A DNA stretch of 64,000 nucleotides from Aurantibacter aestuarii (GCF_003008425.1 NZ_PXOQ01000009.1:627501-691500); one strand, 5' to 3'. Shown: positions 44,011 to 53,605, counted from the stretch's first letter. Notes: generated by a model not told the origin, from the letters alone. Made by a program: numbers and translations.

Positions 44011-44751
44011 CTAATCTAAACTATCGACTATTTTCATGTAAACTTTTTTGTTAAATAGTATTCTTTTATAGTACACAGTTAGCTTACTAGTACTATCATC
44101 TATCTCAGTTTTTTTTATGTGCTGTTGAGACACAAACCCTTTTATTATTTTTTCTCCAGACGAATCTAAATTTATCCAAAATCGAACTTTATTTGTTTCT
44201 TCATTGCCCCGAAAAGAATCAATACGCTTAACATTATCATAACTGTTTTCAATATGAGCCGCTAATAAAGTTCTATTTTCATCAACTTTACCTACATATT
44301 CTAAGCTATGAATACTCTTCCCTAAATTTAATGTATCACTTATATGTAAATCAACGAAGTAACTCCTATCTTTAAGTATATTCCCATTTGAGTCATAAGT
44401 AATATACTGGTTAATTTGAGGTGCTTTTTTATCTGAAAAAAAAATTTCTCTTTCCTCTAATAATCGTTTAGATTTGGAACTGTATATATTAAACCAAATC
44501 AAAGTGTCATTTTCAAAAGGGTTATTCTTTTCACCAACCTTAACTAAATTAGTATAATCAAGAAGAGAATCTAGGATATAAACATATCTATTATTTTTAT
44601 TTCCCCTATTATTATTTGGATTAAAGGCAGAGATATCTTTTGTGACAGAAAAATTTATATTTTCTGACTTTTTAATATTGGTTTCTTTATTATTACAGCT
44701 AATTAAAATAATACAAAAAAATAATATTGTTATTTTTATTATCAATTTCAT
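44011..44751 (-). CDS. Lipoprotein of unknown function
   Basis: 246 residues from the ATG at 44751 (MKLIIKITILFFCIILISCNN), a lipobox at LISC; a TTG two codons upstream also opens the frame. The mature protein is AT-rich-coded and Asn/Lys-rich, with NNNRGNKNNRYVYILDSLLDYTNLVKVGEKN, then beta strands such as FWINLDSSGEKIIKGFVSQQHIKKTEIDDSTSKLTVYYKRILF. No recognised family. Its base composition is more A+T-rich than its neighbours. Leftward, between the LysM gene and cmk, 45 bases after the cmk stop. Confidence 0.65.
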   Translation of the reverse strand: MKLIIKITILFFCIILISCNNKETNIKKSENINFSVTKDISAFNPNNNRGNKNNRYVYILDSLLDYTNLVKVGEKNNPFENDTLIWFNIYSSKSKRLLEEREIFFSDKKAPQINQYITYDSNGNILKDRSYFVDLHISDTLNLGKSIHSLEYVGKVDENRTLLAAHIENSYDNVKRIDSFRGNEETNKVRFWINLDSSGEKIIKGFVSQQHIKKTEIDDSTSKLTVYYKRILFNKKVYMKIVDSLD

Positions 44752-44795
44752 TGTCAAAATATTTATTAGTATTGCATATTTAAACTAAAGACCTC

Positions 44796-45491
44796 CTACT
44801 TCAATCCGTCTATAGTAATTGTAGCTATATGTAACACTTTCGCAAATTGTTCCTCACGTGTAAGGTGAGAATTATCAATTTCTGTAGCATCTGCAGCTTT
44901 AATTAAAGGGGAATCTTCTCTATGAGAATCTATATAATCGCGTTCCTGAACATTTTTTAGTACTTCGTCAAACTCTACTTCATCACCTCGCTCTATAAGC
45001 TCATCAAAACGACGCTGCGCTCTGGTTTGTGCAGACGCAGTCATAAATATTTTAAGTTCTGCGTTAGGAAATACTACTGTACCAATATCTCGACCGTCCA
45101 TAACCACGCCTTTATCTTGCCCCATTTTTTGCTGTTGTTTGACCAACAAATAACGAACTTCTGGAATAGCCGCAACTTTACTTACAAATTTAGAAACTTC
45201 TAAAGTCCTTATATCGTGTTCTATATTTTTTCCGTTTAAATAAACTTCTGCAAAACCTTTATCTGAATTAAACTGAAACGAAATCGTAATATCGTCCAAT
45301 TTCTCTACAAGAGCTTCAACATCAAATGCTTCAGAAGAAATATAATTATGCTGCATAGCAAAATAAGTTACAGCTCTATACATAGCACCAGAATCTACAT
45401 AAACATAACCTAAATGTTTTGCTAATTGTTTGGCAACTGTACTTTTTCCTGTAGATGAAAACCCATCTATAGCTATGGTAATTTTTTTCAT
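44796..45491 (-). CDS. cmk: Cytidylate kinase
   Basis: 231 residues. Phosphorylates CMP and dCMP with ATP. P-loop GFSSTGKST (10-18), the NMP site SGAMYRAVTYFAM, DGRDIGTVVFPNA (conserved DGRDxGTxVFP) and the C-terminal QERDYIDSHREDSPLIKAADATEIDNSHL. Length fits. It overlaps the porQ stop by four bases (ATGA-type overlap), so the two are translationally coupled, an arrangement seen in other Bacteroidota. Confidence 0.97.
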   Translation of the reverse strand: MKKITIAIDGFSSTGKSTVAKQLAKHLGYVYVDSGAMYRAVTYFAMQHNYISSEAFDVEALVEKLDDITISFQFNSDKGFAEVYLNGKNIEHDIRTLEVSKFVSKVAAIPEVRYLLVKQQQKMGQDKGVVMDGRDIGTVVFPNAELKIFMTASAQTRAQRRFDELIERGDEVEFDEVLKNVQERDYIDSHREDSPLIKAADATEIDNSHLTREEQFAKVLHIATITIDGLK

Positions 45492-46510
45492 TCTCTTAAA
45501 TCTATTTGCAAACCAAAGAAACTTACATTTGATGCTGCCGCATAACGTGCATGGGTATAACTAAACTTAAGTTTATTAATTTTCACTGCAAAACCGGCTG
45601 AAATCCCTGAAAAGTTTCTTTGATCATTAATACGTAATTCTTCTGCTCTTCTAAAGTTATAACCCAATCGGATATTAAAACCTTTATCTGGAAACAATTC
45701 TGCTCCCAAAATAGTATGCCTTATAACCTGACCTAGAAAGCCCACCTTATCTTCTTCAATATTACCTTCTAAATCGGTTTCAATACGAGCTGGATTAGGC
45801 TCGCCAATAGGCCACTGTTGAAGATTCTCAAAGGTAAGATGCCAACGTAAAGGTAAATTCTCTAAAGTTTGTGACAACCCCAAATTAATTTCCAATGGCA
45901 AAGTCTCTTTAAGTCCTGCATAGGTTGTAATTTGGGTTCCTAAGTTTCTCACCACAAGAGTTGCTTGAAACTCTAGACGCTCATCTATATAAAGCAATCC
46001 TAAGTCGGTTGCTGCACCAAAAGAACTGTATTGCTCTAAGCTGGATGTAATAAGTTTTACATTGGTTCCTGCATAGAAATCGGAATAGCCAATTTGCCAA
46101 GCATAGCCTAAAGATAATGCTGCTTCATTTCCTGTAAACTCACCGGTAGCAAGGCCATTTTCGTCATAACCATCAAATTGTCCGTAATTTACATAAGTCA
46201 TTCCTGCGTGAAAAGTCTGAGTACGTCTATCCCAGGTATAGGCGTAAGCAGCCGTACCATATGAAATATCTCCTAAATAATTACTATAGTTAACCGCAAG
46301 CTGATTATCCATATTAATATTAATGGTCGATGGATTATATAAGGCTTGAGTAACGTCGTAGTCTACATTTGTAAGTACTTTACCTCCTAAAGCGGCTTGT
46401 CTTGGAGACGACACCAGATTAAGAAATTGATAGGTTGAATTCCCTCCTAACTGCGCAACCGCAACTCCAGAAAGTAAAAACCCAATAACAAAAAAGTAAA
46501 CTATTTTCAT
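45488..46510 (-). CDS. porQ: Type IX secretion system protein PorQ
   Basis: 340 residues with signal peptide MKIVYFFVIGFLLSGVAVAQ. The PorV-like barrel pattern with GGNSTYQFLNLVSSPRQAALGGKVLTNVDYDVTQALYNPS at the start, then SLGYAWQIGYSDFYAGTNVKLITSSLEQY, LPLRWHLTFENLQQWPIGEPNPA and NIRLGYNFRRAEELRINDQRNFSGISAGFAVKINKLKFSYTHARYAAA matches PorQ (PorP/SprF-related, FadL-like). It is a required or accessory part of the T9SS outer-membrane apparatus. It shares a four-base overlap with cmk. T9SS clients seen here include the M36 peptidase. Confidence 0.92.
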   Translation of the reverse strand: MKIVYFFVIGFLLSGVAVAQLGGNSTYQFLNLVSSPRQAALGGKVLTNVDYDVTQALYNPSTININMDNQLAVNYSNYLGDISYGTAAYAYTWDRRTQTFHAGMTYVNYGQFDGYDENGLATGEFTGNEAALSLGYAWQIGYSDFYAGTNVKLITSSLEQYSSFGAATDLGLLYIDERLEFQATLVVRNLGTQITTYAGLKETLPLEINLGLSQTLENLPLRWHLTFENLQQWPIGEPNPARIETDLEGNIEEDKVGFLGQVIRHTILGAELFPDKGFNIRLGYNFRRAEELRINDQRNFSGISAGFAVKINKLKFSYTHARYAAASNVSFFGLQIDLRE

Positions 46511-46572
46511 GCAGGCGCAAAGTAAATAAATCTATCTTAGAACGGATTAAAGATAGATTTATTTTTTACGTT

Positions 46573-49023
46573 TTATTTTATGCTTTTAAAATTACTTACT
46601 TTTTTATTAGTAATGGCTAATTTTATGACATCTTTCATATCGGAAACATAATGAAACGTTAAGCCTTTTAAATATTCTGGTTTAATCTCCTCAATATCTC
46701 TTCTATTATCTTCACACAATAGTATTTCTTTAATCCGTGCACGTTTAGCTGCTAGAATCTTTTCTTTAATACCTCCAACTGGTAAAACTTTACCTCTTAA
46801 AGTGATTTCCCCTGTCATTGCAAGACTCTTTTTCACTTTCTTTTGAGTAAATAAAGAGACTAAAGACGTTAACATGGTTACCCCTGCACTTGGTCCATCC
46901 TTAGGTGTTGCGCCTTCTGGTACATGAATATGTACATTATATTTATCAAAAATTCCCGATTCTATCCCAAACTCGTCTGCATTAGATTTAATGTACTCCA
47001 TTGCAATGGTAGCAGACTCTTTCATTACTTTTCCTAAGTTACCAGTTATAGATAAATTTCCTTTTCCTTTAGATAAAATAGATTCTATAAATAAAATATC
47101 GCCTCCAACACTAGTCCATGCTAAACCTGTAACTACACCAGCCACATCATTATTCTCATATTTATCACGTTGTAATTTAGGACTACCTAAAATTTCAACA
47201 ATATCATCATTAGTAATTTTCACGTTATACGCTTCGTCCATTGCTATATTTTTTGCTGCGTAACGCACCATTTTAGCAATTTGCTTTTCTAAACCTCTTA
47301 CTCCAGATTCTCGCGTATAACCTTCTACAATTTTTTCTAGTTGTGGTTTAGCTATTTTAATATCTTTTGCTTTTAAACCATGCTCTTCTATTTGCTTTGG
47401 TAATAGGTGCTGTTTAGCAATTTCTACTTTTTCTTCAATAGTATAGCCAGTAACATTTATAATTTCCATACGGTCACGTAAAGCCGGCTGTATGGTGTTT
47501 AAACTATTAGATGTTGCAACAAACATAACCTTAGACAAGTCGTAACCCATCTCTAAAAAGTTATCATGAAATTCTTTATTTTGCTCTGGATCTAAAACTT
47601 CTAGCATTGCAGAAGATGGGTCTCCTTGATTTGAATTAGACAACTTATCAATTTCATCTAAAACAAATACCGGATTAGACGTTCCTGCTTTCTTAAGACT
47701 TTGGATAATACGTCCTGGCATAGCACCTATATAGGTTTTTCGGTGCCCTCTAATTTCCGCTTCGTCTCTTAAACCTCCTAAAGAGATTCTTACATATTCA
47801 CGACCTAAAGCTTCTGCTATAGATTTTCCTAAAGACGTTTTACCTACTCCAGGAGGTCCATATAGACATAAAATAGGCGATTTCATATCGTTACGCAATT
47901 TTAAAACTGCCAAGTATTCAATAATACGTTTCTTTACATCATCTAAACCATAATGGTCACGGTCCAGAATTTTCATAGCACGTTTTAAGTCGAACTTATC
48001 TTTACTAAACTCGTTCCATGGTAAGTCCAGAAATAAATCTAAATAATTACGTTGAATCGAATAGTCTGCAACCTGCGGATTCATACGCTGAAGCTTGGCA
48101 ATTTCTTTATTAAAATGCTTCGCCACCTTTTCGTTCCACTTTTTAGATTTAGCACGCGTTTTCATTTCTTCCAGCTCTTGGTCGTTATTAACACCACCTA
48201 ATTCTTCCTGAATGGTTTTTAATTGCTGATTTAAGAAATACTCACGTTGCTGTTTATTCATGTCCGTCTGGACTTTGGACTGAATATCGTTTTTCAAAGT
48301 TAATTTTTGCACTTCAATATTTAAAAAACGTAGAGTTTCTAAAGCTCTTTCTTTTAAGTTTCCAATTTGAAGTAATTTTTGTTTTTCAGGAACAGTTAAA
48401 TTCATGTTAGACGAAATGAAACTGATTAAAAAACCATCACTTTCAATATTTTTAATAGCAAATGAAGCCTCACTAGGAATATTAGGGCTTTCCTTTATAA
48501 TTTGAAGTGAAATTTCCTTAATAGTTTCTATGATTGCCCTAAACTCTTTATCCTTTTTTGGATTGACACTTTCAACTTCCTTAACTGTTGCTCTAATGTA
48601 AGGTTCTTCTTGAACAACTTGGTCTAAAGCAAAACGTTTTTTACCCTGAATAATAACAGTAGTATTACCATCGGGCATTTTTAAAACTTTTAAAATACGA
48701 GCTACAGTACCTACATGATGTAATTCTTTTGCTGAAGGATCTTCTATAGTTTCATCTTTTTGGGCAACTACGCCAATAACTTTAGAGCCTTTATTAGCAT
48801 CGTTTATAAGTTTAATGGACTTATCTCTTCCAGCTGTAATTGGAATAACTACTCCTGGAAACAACACGGTATTTCTTAAGGATAGTATTGGTAAAGATTC
48901 CGGAAGCTCTTCATTATTGATAGCGGCTTCATCTTCTGGCGTCATTAATGGTATTAATTCTGAATTTCCATCAAAATCTTGGAGTGACAAACTGTCAAGT
49001 GTTAAAAAATCTGATTTTTTCAT
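46573..49023 (-). CDS. lon: ATP-dependent protease La (Lon)
   Basis: 816 residues. N-terminal substrate-binding domain ([27 protein letters not shown]), coiled middle ([18 protein letters not shown]), AAA+ module with Walker A GPPGVGKT at 389-396, Walker B-like [10 protein letters not shown], sensor motifs, and the C-terminal protease with catalytic Ser712 in [10 protein letters not shown] and a Lys further on ([10 protein letters not shown]). Degrades misfolded and short-lived proteins in the cytoplasm. Single gene. Upstream are a 160-base gap and the terminator of the preceding gene. Confidence 0.98.
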   Translation of the reverse strand: MKKSDFLTLDSLSLQDFDGNSELIPLMTPEDEAAINNEELPESLPILSLRNTVLFPGVVIPITAGRDKSIKLINDANKGSKVIGVVAQKDETIEDPSAKELHHVGTVARILKVLKMPDGNTTVIIQGKKRFALDQVVQEEPYIRATVKEVESVNPKKDKEFRAIIETIKEISLQIIKESPNIPSEASFAIKNIESDGFLISFISSNMNLTVPEKQKLLQIGNLKERALETLRFLNIEVQKLTLKNDIQSKVQTDMNKQQREYFLNQQLKTIQEELGGVNNDQELEEMKTRAKSKKWNEKVAKHFNKEIAKLQRMNPQVADYSIQRNYLDLFLDLPWNEFSKDKFDLKRAMKILDRDHYGLDDVKKRIIEYLAVLKLRNDMKSPILCLYGPPGVGKTSLGKSIAEALGREYVRISLGGLRDEAEIRGHRKTYIGAMPGRIIQSLKKAGTSNPVFVLDEIDKLSNSNQGDPSSAMLEVLDPEQNKEFHDNFLEMGYDLSKVMFVATSNSLNTIQPALRDRMEIINVTGYTIEEKVEIAKQHLLPKQIEEHGLKAKDIKIAKPQLEKIVEGYTRESGVRGLEKQIAKMVRYAAKNIAMDEAYNVKITNDDIVEILGSPKLQRDKYENNDVAGVVTGLAWTSVGGDILFIESILSKGKGNLSITGNLGKVMKESATIAMEYIKSNADEFGIESGIFDKYNVHIHVPEGATPKDGPSAGVTMLTSLVSLFTQKKVKKSLAMTGEITLRGKVLPVGGIKEKILAAKRARIKEILLCEDNRRDIEEIKPEYLKGLTFHYVSDMKDVIKLAITNKKVSNFKSIK

Positions 49024-49137
49024 AGATATATTTGAGCCAAAGTGTCATTTATATTATGCACTTTGGAGGATGTTTTATTAATAAATACTTGTATTACTTA
49101 GTAGTTCAATATATATGCCACAGACGTTTTATGGCAT

Positions 49138-49163
49138 AAAAAAACCCGCAATTTGCGGGTTTT
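49138..49163 (-). terminator. Terminator after the two-domain lipoprotein gene
   Basis: AAAACCCGC and GCGGGTTTT around AATTT; U tract on the minus strand, 20 bases after the stop. Confidence 0.85.
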
Positions 49164-49182
49164 AAACTTTTATTTTTAAGCT

Positions 49183-50133
49183 TTAATAAGTAACAGAAAA
49201 AGCACCTTCGGTAACATCTATGTTAACCGATCCAGGAACTTGAGGGAATTCTTCTGCTATAAATGAAAAAGTTCCGCTAATTGTGTTGTTAGTTGTATCG
49301 TGTGAAATTATTGTAAATGTTCCATTTGCATTATAAACTTCGGAAGGATCATCTCCAACGTATTGACCTGTATTAGTAAAATTACCAAAACCGTCAAAAG
49401 AATATGTACCAGGTGCAATATCACCATCAATTGATAATGATAACGATTCGCCATTATTCTTAAATCCATTAATAGTAAGTATTTGTTGACCTGAAAAATT
49501 AGACAAAATAGCATTTGCAGCATCTTCTACAAATTCTACACCATCTAATTTTGCAAAAAATGTATTTGAATTATTAGAACTTCCTACACCATCCTGAAAT
49601 AAAACATCTGTAAATATACCATTTGTAAAGGCTTTTGTTTGAGCAGTACCTGTAGAATAATTATTTCCAGTAAATTCAAATGAGCCTGACATTTTATTAT
49701 TTACTTCATCAATAGATGTGATTGTAACTTGTCCTTGAGATTGGACGCCATCTGTTACTGAAACCCAAGTGCCAAATCCTTGATTATTTGGTTCTACATA
49801 AGAACCACCACTTAAAGTTAAGCCATTTTGAACTCCTAAGTCATATGTACCAGTGGTAGTACCCTGTATGGTTAAAGTTACTAGTTCACCGTTTGCACCT
49901 CTTAAACCTGAAATATTTATTACTTCATCAGTTCTTGTAGCGGAAATTTGGTCTGCTACAAAAGTTTGAGAATCAAAATCTACTTGGAAAATTCCAGTTT
50001 GAGTATTATTTATATTTCCATTGTTTTGAGAATTTGGGTTAGATAAGTCAAATCCCTCTAATGGCTCATTGTCACAAGAGTTAAATGCAAAAACCGTAAG
50101 GATAGTAAATAGGTAAAAACAGTATTTCTTCAT
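49183..50133 (-). CDS. Lipoprotein with two DUF6252-like domains
   Basis: 316 residues; lipoprotein signal MKKYCFYLFTILTVFAFNSC, Cys20. Two homologous halves: residues about 50-165 (FQVDFDSQTFVADQISATRTDEVINISGLRGANGELVTLTIQG ... KMSGSFEF) and about 190-316 (FFAKLDGVEFVEDAANAILSNFSGQQILTINGFKNNGESLSLSIDG ... TISGTFSF). Each has the pattern of a small beta-sandwich ending in a 'xISGTFxF' strand, resembling DUF6252. Function unknown. Single gene with own terminator; the MFS gene is 30 bases upstream on the same strand. Confidence 0.8.
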   Translation of the reverse strand: MKKYCFYLFTILTVFAFNSCDNEPLEGFDLSNPNSQNNGNINNTQTGIFQVDFDSQTFVADQISATRTDEVINISGLRGANGELVTLTIQGTTTGTYDLGVQNGLTLSGGSYVEPNNQGFGTWVSVTDGVQSQGQVTITSIDEVNNKMSGSFEFTGNNYSTGTAQTKAFTNGIFTDVLFQDGVGSSNNSNTFFAKLDGVEFVEDAANAILSNFSGQQILTINGFKNNGESLSLSIDGDIAPGTYSFDGFGNFTNTGQYVGDDPSEVYNANGTFTIISHDTTNNTISGTFSFIAEEFPQVPGSVNIDVTEGAFSVTY

Positions 50134-50162
50134 TTCTAAAATGGTTTATTTTAACAAACATA

Positions 50163-51455
50163 CTAATTTTTTGGCACTCTAAACAACATAATAATACCAA
50201 CTATAAAAAAAACAACTAAAAACAGTATGGCATTTCGCATACTTCCTGTAATTTGGTCTATAGTTCCATATATAAGCATTCCTATAACTATCCCTATTTT
50301 CTCTGCAACATCGTAAAAGCTAAAATAAGACGTTGTATCTTTTGTTTCTGGTAAAAATTTAGAATAGGTAGAACGTGCTAAAGATTGAATACCACCCATA
50401 ACAAGTCCTACAAGTCCTGCTGCAATGTAGAATTGGAGAGGCGTAATCATGAAGTAAGCATATACACATAAACACATCCAAATGGCATTAACAGCAATTA
50501 GTGTTTTTATATTTCCAAACTTACTAGATGCTCTTGAAGTTAATACCGCTCCTACAATCGCGATAAGTTGAATGATTAGAATGCTCCCGATTAATCCAGT
50601 CGTTTTAGCCTCATCTGTTCCCCAAGCAATTTCTTCTTCTCCAAAATAAACAGCTACCAACATAATCGTTTGAACCGCCATACTAAACACAAAAAACGCA
50701 GACAAGTAGCGTTTTAGTTTTAAATTTTGCTGAAGCTCTTTCCACACGAGTTTTAATTCATTAAAACCATTAAACAAAACCTGTTTAGTTATTTTTTTTC
50801 CTTTTGAAGTGCCTTTAGGTAAAATTTTGAATGAATACTGACTAAACCCAATCCACCAGATTCCAACCATAACAAAAGAATATTTCATCATGCTTATTTT
50901 TTCTCCATCCGGTGCAGTCATTACCATAATTAGGTTTATAATAAGAAGTAAAACACTACCAATGTAGCCTAAACTAAAACCTTTTGCACTAATACGATCC
51001 TGCTGTTCTGGAAACGCTATGTCTGGTAAATAAGAATTATAAAACACCAAACTTCCCCAATAGCCTATAAGCCCCATAAAATAGAATAATAGGCTATAGT
51101 AAATTTCATGAGATTCTATACCAAAAAAATACAACCCTATACATCCCAAACCTCCTACATAACAAAAGAATTTCATAAAATTTTTTTTGTTACCAACATA
51201 GTCGGCTATTCCGGATAATATTGGAGATGTTATTGCAACCACTAAAAAGGTAAATGCTGTCACAAAGGTGATGAGTGCTGTGTTTTTAAATTCAAATCCA
51301 AAAACAGAAACAACTTTAATACGATCTAAAAATAAGGCCGAATAAAATATGGGGAATATAGAAGAAGCTATAGTTAAAGTATACACTGAATTAGCCCAAT
51401 CGTAAAATGCCCAAGCATTTAATAATTTCTTATCTCCTTTTTGAAGTGTTTGCAT
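50163..51455 (-). CDS. MFS transporter (UMF1/Atg22-type)
   Basis: 430 residues with about 12 hydrophobic segments. The N-terminus NAWAFYDWANSVYTLTIASSIFPIFYS is the family signature (YDWANSxx), followed by SPILSGIADYVGNKKNFMKFFCYVG (A-like motif) and YFSFYDVAEKIGIVIGMLIYG. The UMF1 group resembles the yeast vacuolar amino-acid exporter Atg22; the bacterial substrate is not known. Downstream on the same strand is the two-domain lipoprotein gene (30 bases), so co-transcription is possible. Confidence 0.9.
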   Translation of the reverse strand: MQTLQKGDKKLLNAWAFYDWANSVYTLTIASSIFPIFYSALFLDRIKVVSVFGFEFKNTALITFVTAFTFLVVAITSPILSGIADYVGNKKNFMKFFCYVGGLGCIGLYFFGIESHEIYYSLLFYFMGLIGYWGSLVFYNSYLPDIAFPEQQDRISAKGFSLGYIGSVLLLIINLIMVMTAPDGEKISMMKYSFVMVGIWWIGFSQYSFKILPKGTSKGKKITKQVLFNGFNELKLVWKELQQNLKLKRYLSAFFVFSMAVQTIMLVAVYFGEEEIAWGTDEAKTTGLIGSILIIQLIAIVGAVLTSRASSKFGNIKTLIAVNAIWMCLCVYAYFMITPLQFYIAAGLVGLVMGGIQSLARSTYSKFLPETKDTTSYFSFYDVAEKIGIVIGMLIYGTIDQITGSMRNAILFLVVFFIVGIIMLFRVPKN

Positions 51456-51516
51456 AAAAAAAGCTGCACATTAATTAGTTCAGCTTCGAAAATAACTAAT
51501 TTATTTTATATCTGTA

Positions 51517-52347
51517 TTAATATTTTCCAATTGGTCTAAATTGAGTCACACCAAATTTTTTAGCTTCAGCTTTTGCATTTGGAGCTAATTGTTTTAAATT
51601 ATTTATTCTTGTTTGATTAGATGGGTGTGTACTTAAAAACTCTGGTGGGGCTTGTCCTCCGCTAGCTTGTCCCATTCTTACCCAAAGTTGAGCTGCTTCA
51701 TCTGGATTGTATCCTGCAATAGCCATTAAATATAACCCAATACGGTCAGCTTCTGTTTCATGACTTCTACTAAAAGGTAACATGACGCCAACTTGAGAAC
51801 CAACACCATAAGCTTGATTAAATAATGCAGCTTTTTGCTCGTCTTGTATTAGTACATTTCCTGCTACTGCTCCCAATTGTTGCACCATTCCAGCACTCAT
51901 ACGTTGCTGACCATGATTTGCTAAAGCGTGAGCAACCTCATGCCCCATAATTGCAGCAATTGCTGTTTCATTTTGAGCAACTGGTAAAATCCCCGTGTAA
52001 AACACTATTTTTCCACCTGGCATACACCATGCATTAACAGCATCATCTTGTACTAAATTGTATTCCCACTTATAATCATTTAAATATCCGGGTTGACCAT
52101 TTGCAGTTAACCATCGTTCTGCAGCAATAGCAATACGTTGCCCTACTCGAGTAATCATTTCTGCTTCGGTAGTATTATTAACAACTCTATTTTCTCCAAG
52201 AAACTGGTTGTACTGAGCGAATGATGTTGGAAAAAGTTGTGAATTTGGTACTAATGCTAAAGTTTTCTTTCCAGTAAAAGGGTTTTCTGAACAACTGAAA
52301 AAAACAGCTAGCATTACAAGTGTTAAGGTTAGTTTATTTAATTTCAT
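51517..52347 (-). CDS. M48-family metalloprotease lipoprotein (LoiP/YcaL-like)
   Basis: 276 residues; lipoprotein signal MKLNKLTLTLVMLAVFFSC, Cys19, then SENPFTGKKTLALVP, as in LoiP. The zinc motif HEVAHALANH (136-145) and the third ligand Glu in HETEADRIG (about 195) are present, together with NAWCMPGGKIVFYTGIL and GYNPDEAAQLW. These proteases sit on the periplasmic face of the outer membrane and cut misfolded proteins. Single gene, leftward, diverging from msrB. Confidence 0.93.
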   Translation of the reverse strand: MKLNKLTLTLVMLAVFFSCSENPFTGKKTLALVPNSQLFPTSFAQYNQFLGENRVVNNTTEAEMITRVGQRIAIAAERWLTANGQPGYLNDYKWEYNLVQDDAVNAWCMPGGKIVFYTGILPVAQNETAIAAIMGHEVAHALANHGQQRMSAGMVQQLGAVAGNVLIQDEQKAALFNQAYGVGSQVGVMLPFSRSHETEADRIGLYLMAIAGYNPDEAAQLWVRMGQASGGQAPPEFLSTHPSNQTRINNLKQLAPNAKAEAKKFGVTQFRPIGKY

Positions 52348-52496
52348 AATATTTAATTTTTTATAAATGTAGAAAATAAAGTCTAGTCTATAATTAAGGT
52401 TTACATTAATTTAACGACTTATACTATTGTAGGTTAATATTGTCTTAATTTATAACGGCAACCTATTTATTATATTAATTTTAAAATAAAAATTTT

Positions 52497-52979
52497 ATGA
52501 AACCTATTCTATTAATAACTATTTTCCTATTTGCCTTTAGCTGTAAAAGTGAAGCACAACAAACTAAAAATGAAAACTCAACTACATTTGAAGTTACTAA
52601 AACCAGTGAAGAGTGGAAAGCTGAGTTAAGTCCTGAAGAGTATAATGTTTTAAGACAAGCTGGTACAGAGCGTCCTTTTTCTAGTCCTTTAAATGAAGAA
52701 AAACGAAAAGGTACATTTGTCTGTGCTGCCTGCAAAACTCCTTTATTTAAAAGCGAACATAAATTTGATTCTGGAACAGGATGGCCAAGTTTTGACAGAG
52801 CGATTGAAGGAAATGTAGCTTACTCTACCGATAAAAAAATTGGATATACTAGAGTTGAAGAACATTGTGCTACTTGTGGTGGGCATTTAGGCCACGTGTT
52901 TGATGACGGTCCTACCAAAACTACAGGTAAAAGACATTGTATAAATGGTGTTGCTTTAGATTTTGTTCCAGAAAAATAA
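52497..52979 (+). CDS. msrB: Methionine-R-sulfoxide reductase B, lipoprotein-type copy
   Basis: 160 residues. Signal with lipobox (MKPILLITIFLFAFSCKSEAQ, Cys16), so it is probably exported and lipid-anchored. MsrB repairs R-methionine sulfoxide in oxidised proteins. Zinc cysteines C76/C79 and C124/C127, catalytic C148 in RHCINGVAL. In the loop before GWPSF this copy has DSGTGWPSF, so the resolving Cys found in the second copy is absent, and an external reductant or a different partner may be needed. Followed after four bases by the second msrB. Confidence 0.93.
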   Translation: MKPILLITIFLFAFSCKSEAQQTKNENSTTFEVTKTSEEWKAELSPEEYNVLRQAGTERPFSSPLNEEKRKGTFVCAACKTPLFKSEHKFDSGTGWPSFDRAIEGNVAYSTDKKIGYTRVEEHCATCGGHLGHVFDDGPTKTTGKRHCINGVALDFVPEK

Positions 52980-52983
52980 AACC

Positions 52984-53376
52984 ATGAAAGATTATAATAT
53001 AAAAAAAACAGATGCAGAGTGGCGTGAGCAATTAAGCAATGAGCAGTACCGCGTTTTAAGACAACAAGGTACAGAGATGCCACATACTGGAAAATATAAT
53101 TTGCATTTTGAGGATGGAACTTACAAATGTGCGGGTTGTAACGAAGCTCTTTTTGAGAGCTCAAGCAAGTTTGAGTCGTCTTGTGGATGGCCTAGTTTTG
53201 ACGAAGCTATAAAGGGTAAAGTCGAGCATATTTTAGATAAATCTCATGGAATGATTCGAACAGAAATTGTATGCGCCAATTGTGGCGGACATTTAGGTCA
53301 TGTGTTTAATGACGGACCTACCGAAACAGGCACACGTTTTTGTGTAAACTCGGCCAGTATTGAATTTAAAAAGTAA
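52984..53376 (+). CDS. msrB: Methionine-R-sulfoxide reductase B, cytoplasmic copy
   Basis: 130 residues from the ATG at 52984 (MKDYNIKKTDAEW); an in-frame ATG at 52963 would overlap the end of the first copy. No signal peptide, so cytoplasmic. Zinc cysteines C49/C52 and C97/C100, catalytic C120 in RFCVNSAS, and the resolving C67 in SSCGWPSF are all present. Four bases after the first copy, likely one transcript. The pair suggests one enzyme for the envelope and one for the cytoplasm, from a local duplication or from independent gain. Confidence 0.95.
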   Translation: MKDYNIKKTDAEWREQLSNEQYRVLRQQGTEMPHTGKYNLHFEDGTYKCAGCNEALFESSSKFESSCGWPSFDEAIKGKVEHILDKSHGMIRTEIVCANCGGHLGHVFNDGPTETGTRFCVNSASIEFKK

Positions 53377-53396
53377 TATTTAGTTGTTTGTTGTTG

Positions 53397-53439
53397 ACTT
53401 TTAGCTCTTAGCTATTGGTTGTTGGTTGTTGGTTGTTGG
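53397..53439. repeat. TTAGCTATT and GGTTGTT tandem repeats
   Basis: Composite direct repeats: TTAGCTCTTAGCTATT followed by four GGTTGTT units. GGTTGTT also occurs at 16.92 kb and TAGCTAT at 40.48 kb. Confidence 0.7.
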
Positions 53440-53465
53440 CTAAAAAATAATACCTTGTAAATATT

Positions 53466-53508
53466 AACTACTGTTAACCGATAACTGATTACTGACAACT
53501 GATAACTG
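53466..53508. repeat. Heptamer array, RACTGNN family, copy 2
   Basis: Units AACTACTG, TTAACCG, ATAACTG, ATTACTG, ACAACTG, ATAACTG; the last four are strictly period 7 with the ACTG core. It joins directly to the GC-rich element. Confidence 0.8.
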
Positions 53509-53605
53509 CGTGAGTGATGACGCATTGTTGGAGCTCTTTTGCTGTGATGGCGCCTAAGCCACAGCAAAAAGCGACTGCGGAAAGCACGACCTTTAGGGCA
53601 CGCCA
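53508..53605. mobile_element. Candidate REP/MITE-like GC-rich palindromic element
   Basis: About 98 bases, markedly GC-rich against the AT-rich surroundings. Ends: GCGTG at 53508-53512 and CACGC at 53599-53603, an inverted pair. Inside, CTTTTGCTGTG (53536-53546) pairs with CACAGCAAAAAG (53560-53571) around a GGCGCC-bearing centre. No transposase is encoded; a 64-codon frame across it on the minus strand is not credible as a gene. It may be a non-autonomous mobile element or REP-type hairpin; its copy number cannot be seen from this window. Confidence 0.4.
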
